From a virus: a stretch of DNA of 64,000 bases. Below are positions 61,945-64,000 of this stretch, in pieces. The notes under the pieces were generated by a model. The model was not told the origin of the DNA. It did not search any database and saw only the letters and a program-made list of their open reading frames with translations. How positions within the stretch are numbered: the first letter of the stretch is position 1; each line of letters starts with the position of its first letter. The stretch lies in the IMG/VR virus record IMGVR_UViG_3300031649_000001, positions 47,262 through 111,261 of that record. One strand, given 5' to 3'. A program made the position numbers and the translations under genes.

Positions 61945-62499
61945 ATGGCCGCCACCTCTTACACCGTCGCCGCTGCCGCCGAGTTCGCCGCCAAGCCCTA
62001 CGCCAACCTGGCCGCCGCCAAGCGCGAGGCCAACCGCCGGGCGCAGGCCACCGGGCTGGAGGTCACCGTCACCACCGTCGCCACCGGCCGCCTGAGCTAC
62101 ACCGCCGTCGCCGAGCCGCTGGTCATCGCGGACCAGGCCGAGGTGGAGGCCGCTCTCGCCGCCGAGGACCGCGCCGACGCCCTGACCGGCGTGGCCGCCG
62201 TCCTGTCCGCGATGGTCGTCAAGACCGCCGCCCGCATCGAGGCCGCTCCCAACGGCCCGGCCCCCCGCCGCCCCCGCAAGGCCGTCACCGGCCGCCGGGC
62301 GGGCCTGGGCGAGTCGGCCGCCAGGGGCTGGGAGCTGCTGTACGACAAGCCGCGCCAGGCCGCTCAGGTCGGCCGCCGCGACGGCCAGTACGCCCTGATC
62401 TGCGTGAACACGGGCACCGCCTACGCGCTCGGCAAGCTGGTGGACGAGCGGGGCGCCCGCAAGGCTGGCGGCTGGTGCGCCGCCGGGTGCAAGCACTGA
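61945..62499 (+). CDS. WELLYDKP-family protein, divergent tail
   Basis: 184 residues; ATG at 61945 behind AAGGAGCCCACC. The head (NLAAAKREANRRAQATGLEV, GRLSYTAVAEPLVI) is homologous to the head of the 47404-46529 paralogue. The shared domain starts at WELLYDKP (129), but the C-x2-H-x-H-x-H run is replaced by CVNTGTAYAL and the end reads CAAGCKH, so its metal site should differ or be lost. Own promoter, leader and terminator. Unknown. Confidence 0.8.
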   Translation: MAATSYTVAAAAEFAAKPYANLAAAKREANRRAQATGLEVTVTTVATGRLSYTAVAEPLVIADQAEVEAALAAEDRADALTGVAAVLSAMVVKTAARIEAAPNGPAPRRPRKAVTGRRAGLGESAARGWELLYDKPRQAAQVGRRDGQYALICVNTGTAYALGKLVDERGARKAGGWCAAGCKH

Positions 62500-62510
62500 C
62501 CCCACCTCTA

Positions 62511-62540
62511 CGGGCGGGCGGCCGGGTGGCCGCCCGCCCG
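62511..62540 (+). terminator. GC terminator after the 61945 gene
   Basis: CGGGCGGGCGGCC (62511-62523) pairs perfectly with GGCCGCCCGCCCG (62528-62540) around GGGT. Confidence 0.75.
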
Positions 62541-62543
62541 GCC

Positions 62544-62569
62544 GTGTGACACGGGATACGCTGCGGGTC
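62544..62569 (+). promoter_or_regulatory. Possible leaderless promoter with operator half-site
   Basis: GTGTGACACGGGATACGCT: a GTGTGACAC half-arm, then TACGCT (62557-62562) as a -10 that would start transcription close to the ATG at 62570. No -35 was seen. Confidence 0.4.
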
Positions 62570-62860
62570 ATGTCACTGGAACAGGACCGGGAGCGGTACC
62601 GGTCGGCGATGCACGCGGTGCAGTCCGGCGTCGCGGCGAAGATGGAGTACGACGGGGCGGAGACCAGCCCCAAGCACCTGCGGGTAGGCGTGAACTCCAC
62701 CATGGTGGAGCACTCCGCACTGGTGGGACTGCTGCTCCGCAAGGGCGTGATCACCGAGGCCGAGTTCTACGCGGCCCTCGCGGATGCGGCGGAGGCCGAG
62801 CAGCGGCTGTACGAGAGCTGGCTCAGCGAGCGGACCGGCGCGGCGATCCGCCTGGGCTGA
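62570..62860 (+). CDS. Hypothetical helical protein
   Basis: 96 residues; ATG at 62570 with no ribosome site, so possibly leaderless. Helical (QDRERYRSAMHAVQSGVAAK, TEAEFYAALAD AAEAEQRLY), with MVEHSALVGLLLRKGVIT in the middle. Its TGA overlaps an ATCC box and is followed closely by a small Cys-rich gene. Similar short proteins occur in many actinophages; role unknown. Confidence 0.7.
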   Translation: MSLEQDRERYRSAMHAVQSGVAAKMEYDGAETSPKHLRVGVNSTMVEHSALVGLLLRKGVITEAEFYAALADAAEAEQRLYESWLSERTGAAIRLG

Positions 62861-62871
62861 TCCCCGTGGAC
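62860..62871. promoter_or_regulatory. ATCC box joining a stop and a start codon
   Basis: ATCCCCGTGGAC; the first A belongs to the TGA of the 62570 gene and the GTG inside it is the start of the next gene. Confidence 0.55.
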
Positions 62872-63015
62872 GAGAGCGACAGGACGGCGCGCGGTGAAGG
62901 GTGGCACTTCGTGGACGGGCGGGTGGTGGCGTGCTGCGAGGAGGGGGAGGACGACTGCCCGTGCACGTGTCACGACCGGGCGGCCGGGGGGCCGCCCGCC
63001 CGCCCGGCCGGGTGA
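62866..63015 (+). CDS. Small Cys-rich protein (49 residues)
   Basis: GTG at 62866, inside the ATCC box, to TGA 63013-63015. WHFVDGRVVACCEEGEDDC followed by PCTCHD gives a C-C...C-P-C-x-C-H cluster typical of short actinophage metal-binding proteins. The last 15 codons are the GC palindrome read in frame (RAAGGPPARPAG). It lacks its own ribosome site, so coupling to the upstream gene is likely. Confidence 0.6.
   Translation: MDESDRTARGEGWHFVDGRVVACCEEGEDDCPCTCHDRAAGGPPARPAG
62980..63012 (+). repeat. GC palindrome repeat carried in frame and at a gene end
   Basis: CGGGCGGCCGGGGGGCCGCC plus CGCCCGCCCGGCC; it both encodes the tail of the 49-residue protein and could act as its terminator. GGTGACACGAGATACGGG just after it is an isolated operator half-arm. 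Confidence 0.55.
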
Positions 63016-63080
63016 CACGAGATACGGGCGTGAGGGTCGCTCAGCATCCCGTGAGCGGCACCGGCCGGGCCGCTGCGCAC

Positions 63081-63326
63081 TCACGGCTCAGCTCCGCCCT
63101 CCTGGGGCTGCCCGGGGCGGTACATGACCGTGGGCCCGGTGCCGCGCGCCCGCACGATCAGCCCCTCGTCCGCGAGCGCGCCCAGGACCAGGGAGGCCTG
63201 GGACCGGTTGAGCCCGTGGATCTGCATGAGGTCGGCCAGCGCGGGCGCCCGGGAGCCGGTGGGCCAGTCGCCCCGGCGGATGGACCGGCGCAGCCGGGCC
63301 AGGACGTCGGCCGCGTCCGGCGTCAC
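63081..63326 (-). CDS. Small GntR-like winged-helix protein
   Basis: 81 residues; GTG at 63326 (reverse) overlapping the stop of the HAD-like gene (GTGA). RRSIRRGDWPTGSRAPALAD, LNRSQASLVLGALADEGLIV and RARGTGPTVMYRPG match the helix-turn-helix and wing of GntR-type regulators, with no effector domain. It is a candidate repressor for the phage's repeated operators, or an early regulator. No binding site can be assigned from sequence. Confidence 0.7.
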   Translation of the reverse strand: MTPDAADVLARLRRSIRRGDWPTGSRAPALADLMQIHGLNRSQASLVLGALADEGLIVRARGTGPTVMYRPGQPQEGGAEP

Positions 63327-63727
63327 CGGCCGTCCGCCCGGCCGCCCGCCCGCTCCCTGAGCACCGGCACGAGTTCCGCCGCTGCCGCGATGGCGTCGTC
63401 CCAGTCGCCGGTGAAGGGCACGGCGCGGTCGTCGATGTAGGCGTGGGCGGGGTACTTGCGGTTGGTCACCAGCAGGACGCCGCGCCGGTTCCAGAACTCC
63501 AGCCCCAGGGTGCCGTCATCGGCCAGCGTCTCGAACTCGCCGTGCTCGGCGAGCCACGCCGCGACCGGCGCGGCCGGGCGGGTGGTGTGGATGAACACGG
63601 AGTCGATGGCCATGAGGCCGCGCAGGGCGGCGAAGGCGCCGGGTGTCTCATCCCCGTAGATGGAGCCGTCCTGCCAGCCCCGGGTGTAGTCGTGTACGGG
63701 GACGTCGAAGTCAACGGAGATCGTCAT
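63323..63727 (-). CDS. HAD-like putative phosphatase
   Basis: 134 residues; ATG at 63727 (reverse). Asp6-x-Asp8 (SVDFDVP) is motif I, SVFIHTTR at 43-50 gives the motif II Thr, Lys91 in NRKYPAHAY is motif III, and YIDDRAVPF at 97-105 is motif IV. The order and spacing fit a minimal HAD hydrolase, often seen in actinophages beside small regulators. It may dephosphorylate a nucleotide or small molecule. Co-transcribed with the winged-helix gene. Confidence 0.75.
   Translation of the reverse strand: MTISVDFDVPVHDYTRGWQDGSIYGDETPGAFAALRGLMAIDSVFIHTTRPAAPVAAWLAEHGEFETLADDGTLGLEFWNRRGVLLVTNRKYPAHAYIDDRAVPFTGDWDDAIAAAAELVPVLRERAGGRADGR
63331..63355 (-). repeat. GC palindrome repeat carried in frame
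   Basis: CGTCCGCCCGGCCGCCCGCCC at the 3' end of the HAD-like gene, encoding its ERAGGRADGR tail. Confidence 0.5.
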
Positions 63728-63739
63728 GTCGGCATTGTC

Positions 63740-63777
63740 CCGGGCGGGCGCCCGGCCGCCCGGCCGCCCGGCCGGGC
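63740..63777. repeat. GC palindrome repeat upstream of the HAD gene
   Basis: GGGCGGGCGCCCGGCCGCCC with further CGGCC units, between the HAD-like gene start and the right-edge gene end. Confidence 0.5.
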
Positions 63778-63784
63778 ACTGTGT

Positions 63785-63796
63785 GATCCGCGCGGA
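63785..63796. promoter_or_regulatory. ATCC box (near-perfect)
   Basis: ATCCGCGCGGAC in the region upstream of the leftward HAD-like gene. Confidence 0.5.
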
Positions 63797-63808
63797 CGGA
63801 ACCGGAAG

Positions 63809-63842
63809 AGCCCCGCCCCCGTCATGGGGAGCGAGGCTCCTT
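63809..63842 (-). terminator. Imperfect hairpin beyond the right-edge gene
   Basis: AAGAGCC and GGCTCCTT ends with CCCC/GGGG inside. On the reverse strand it lies 3' of the gene that enters from the right edge and may end it. Confidence 0.5.
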
Positions 63843-63890
63843 GCGTGTTCGGCCGGTCGGCCGGTCGGCCGCCCGCCCGGCCGGGTTCAC

Positions 63891-64000
63891 CTATGCGATG
63901 AACTGCGCAGATACGGGCGGACCGCCCTCCTGTGCTTCCCGCTGAGGAGGCACGGCGGAGGCCCCGGGCGCCGGGGTCGCGGTGGCGCTGCGCGACGGCG
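63891..64000 (-). CDS. 3' end of a leftward gene cut by the window edge
   Basis: A reverse frame is open from the right edge to a TAG at 63893-63891. The visible 36 residues (ATATPAPGASAVPPQREAQE, then GGPPVSAQFIA) look like a Pro/Ala/Gln-rich tail of a real protein, with mostly GC third positions. Too little is visible for a family call, and the other reverse frames read less like protein. Confidence 0.45.
   Translation of the reverse strand, partial: PSRSATATPAPGASAVPPQREAQEGGPPVSAQFIA

Noticed and set aside
1843-63884. GC palindromes as a CRISPR array
   Set aside because: Units are dispersed singly, vary in length and have no regular spacers, and there are no cas genes; the Cas4-like nuclease is a phage recombination exonuclease beside RecT.
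1-64000. tRNA genes
   Set aside because: No cloverleaf with a T-loop GTTCRANNC and matching acceptor stem was found by eye. A tRNA search program would be decisive.

Overview
The window looks like about half, or most, of a tailed actinobacteriophage genome, most probably a Streptomyces siphovirus. The grounds are very high GC with strong third-position GC, many GTG starts, 1-4 base gene overlaps (ATGA/GTGA), an HK97-type capsid, a 1226-residue tape measure protein, an amidase-LysM endolysin, and actinobacterial-style zinc-ribbon small proteins. A tyrosine recombinase suggests a temperate life style, but no attP core could be recognised. No tRNA, rRNA or CRISPR array was seen. The host is inferred; it is not shown by the sequence.

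Layout. 1-10.3 kb, rightward: scaffold-capsid fusion (cut by the left edge), structural proteins, a major tail protein with three PKD modules, a fibronectin-III protein, a 1112-residue tail fibre, then two head-tail connectors. 10.3-21.3 kb, rightward: an accessory block that splits the virion genes. It holds a lipoprotein, a membrane protein, a run of small overlapping genes including an arginase-like protein and a GNAT, and the integrase. 21.3-35.8 kb: virion genes resume (gp10-like protein, tail assembly pair, tape measure, HNH endonuclease, four tail genes), with one leftward multi-HTH gene in the middle. 36.4-38.9 kb: small zinc proteins, endolysin and holin. 38.9-48.3 kb, mostly leftward: operons of uncharacterised early-type genes, including an HU protein. 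48.4-55.5 kb, rightward: a recombination operon (RecT-like, Cas4/RecB-like nuclease, ParB-like). 55.5-64 kb: an array of one-gene units on both strands, plus a Nudix-like protein, an HAD-like protein and a small winged-helix protein.

How the parts fit together. Three repeated DNA elements organise the non-structural genome. (1) At least 21 copies of a nearly symmetrical promoter-operator: a GAGACAC-type arm, a -35 close to TTGCGC/TTGCAT, a 17-18 bp spacer, a -10 TAATCT/AATACT/TAACGT, then a GTGTCTCAC or GGTGTCACACC arm. It is usually followed by a GC hairpin leader and a GGAG ribosome site. (2) Around fifty exact or near copies of a 12-bp palindromic box, ATCC-NCGN-GGAT, often overlapping stop codons or lying just upstream of a promoter. 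(3) GC palindromes built from CCGGCCGCCCG units, placed directly after stop codons like terminators, but also carried in frame inside several genes.

The most striking protein observation is a family of seven paralogues that share a C-terminal domain of about 57 residues (GWELLYDKP ... YALIC..H.H.H ... WCPSC) on different N-terminal heads. Every member lies directly behind its own copy of the symmetrical promoter. This family, with its dedicated promoter/leader/terminator cassettes, is the best candidate for an undescribed system in the window; its function is unknown.
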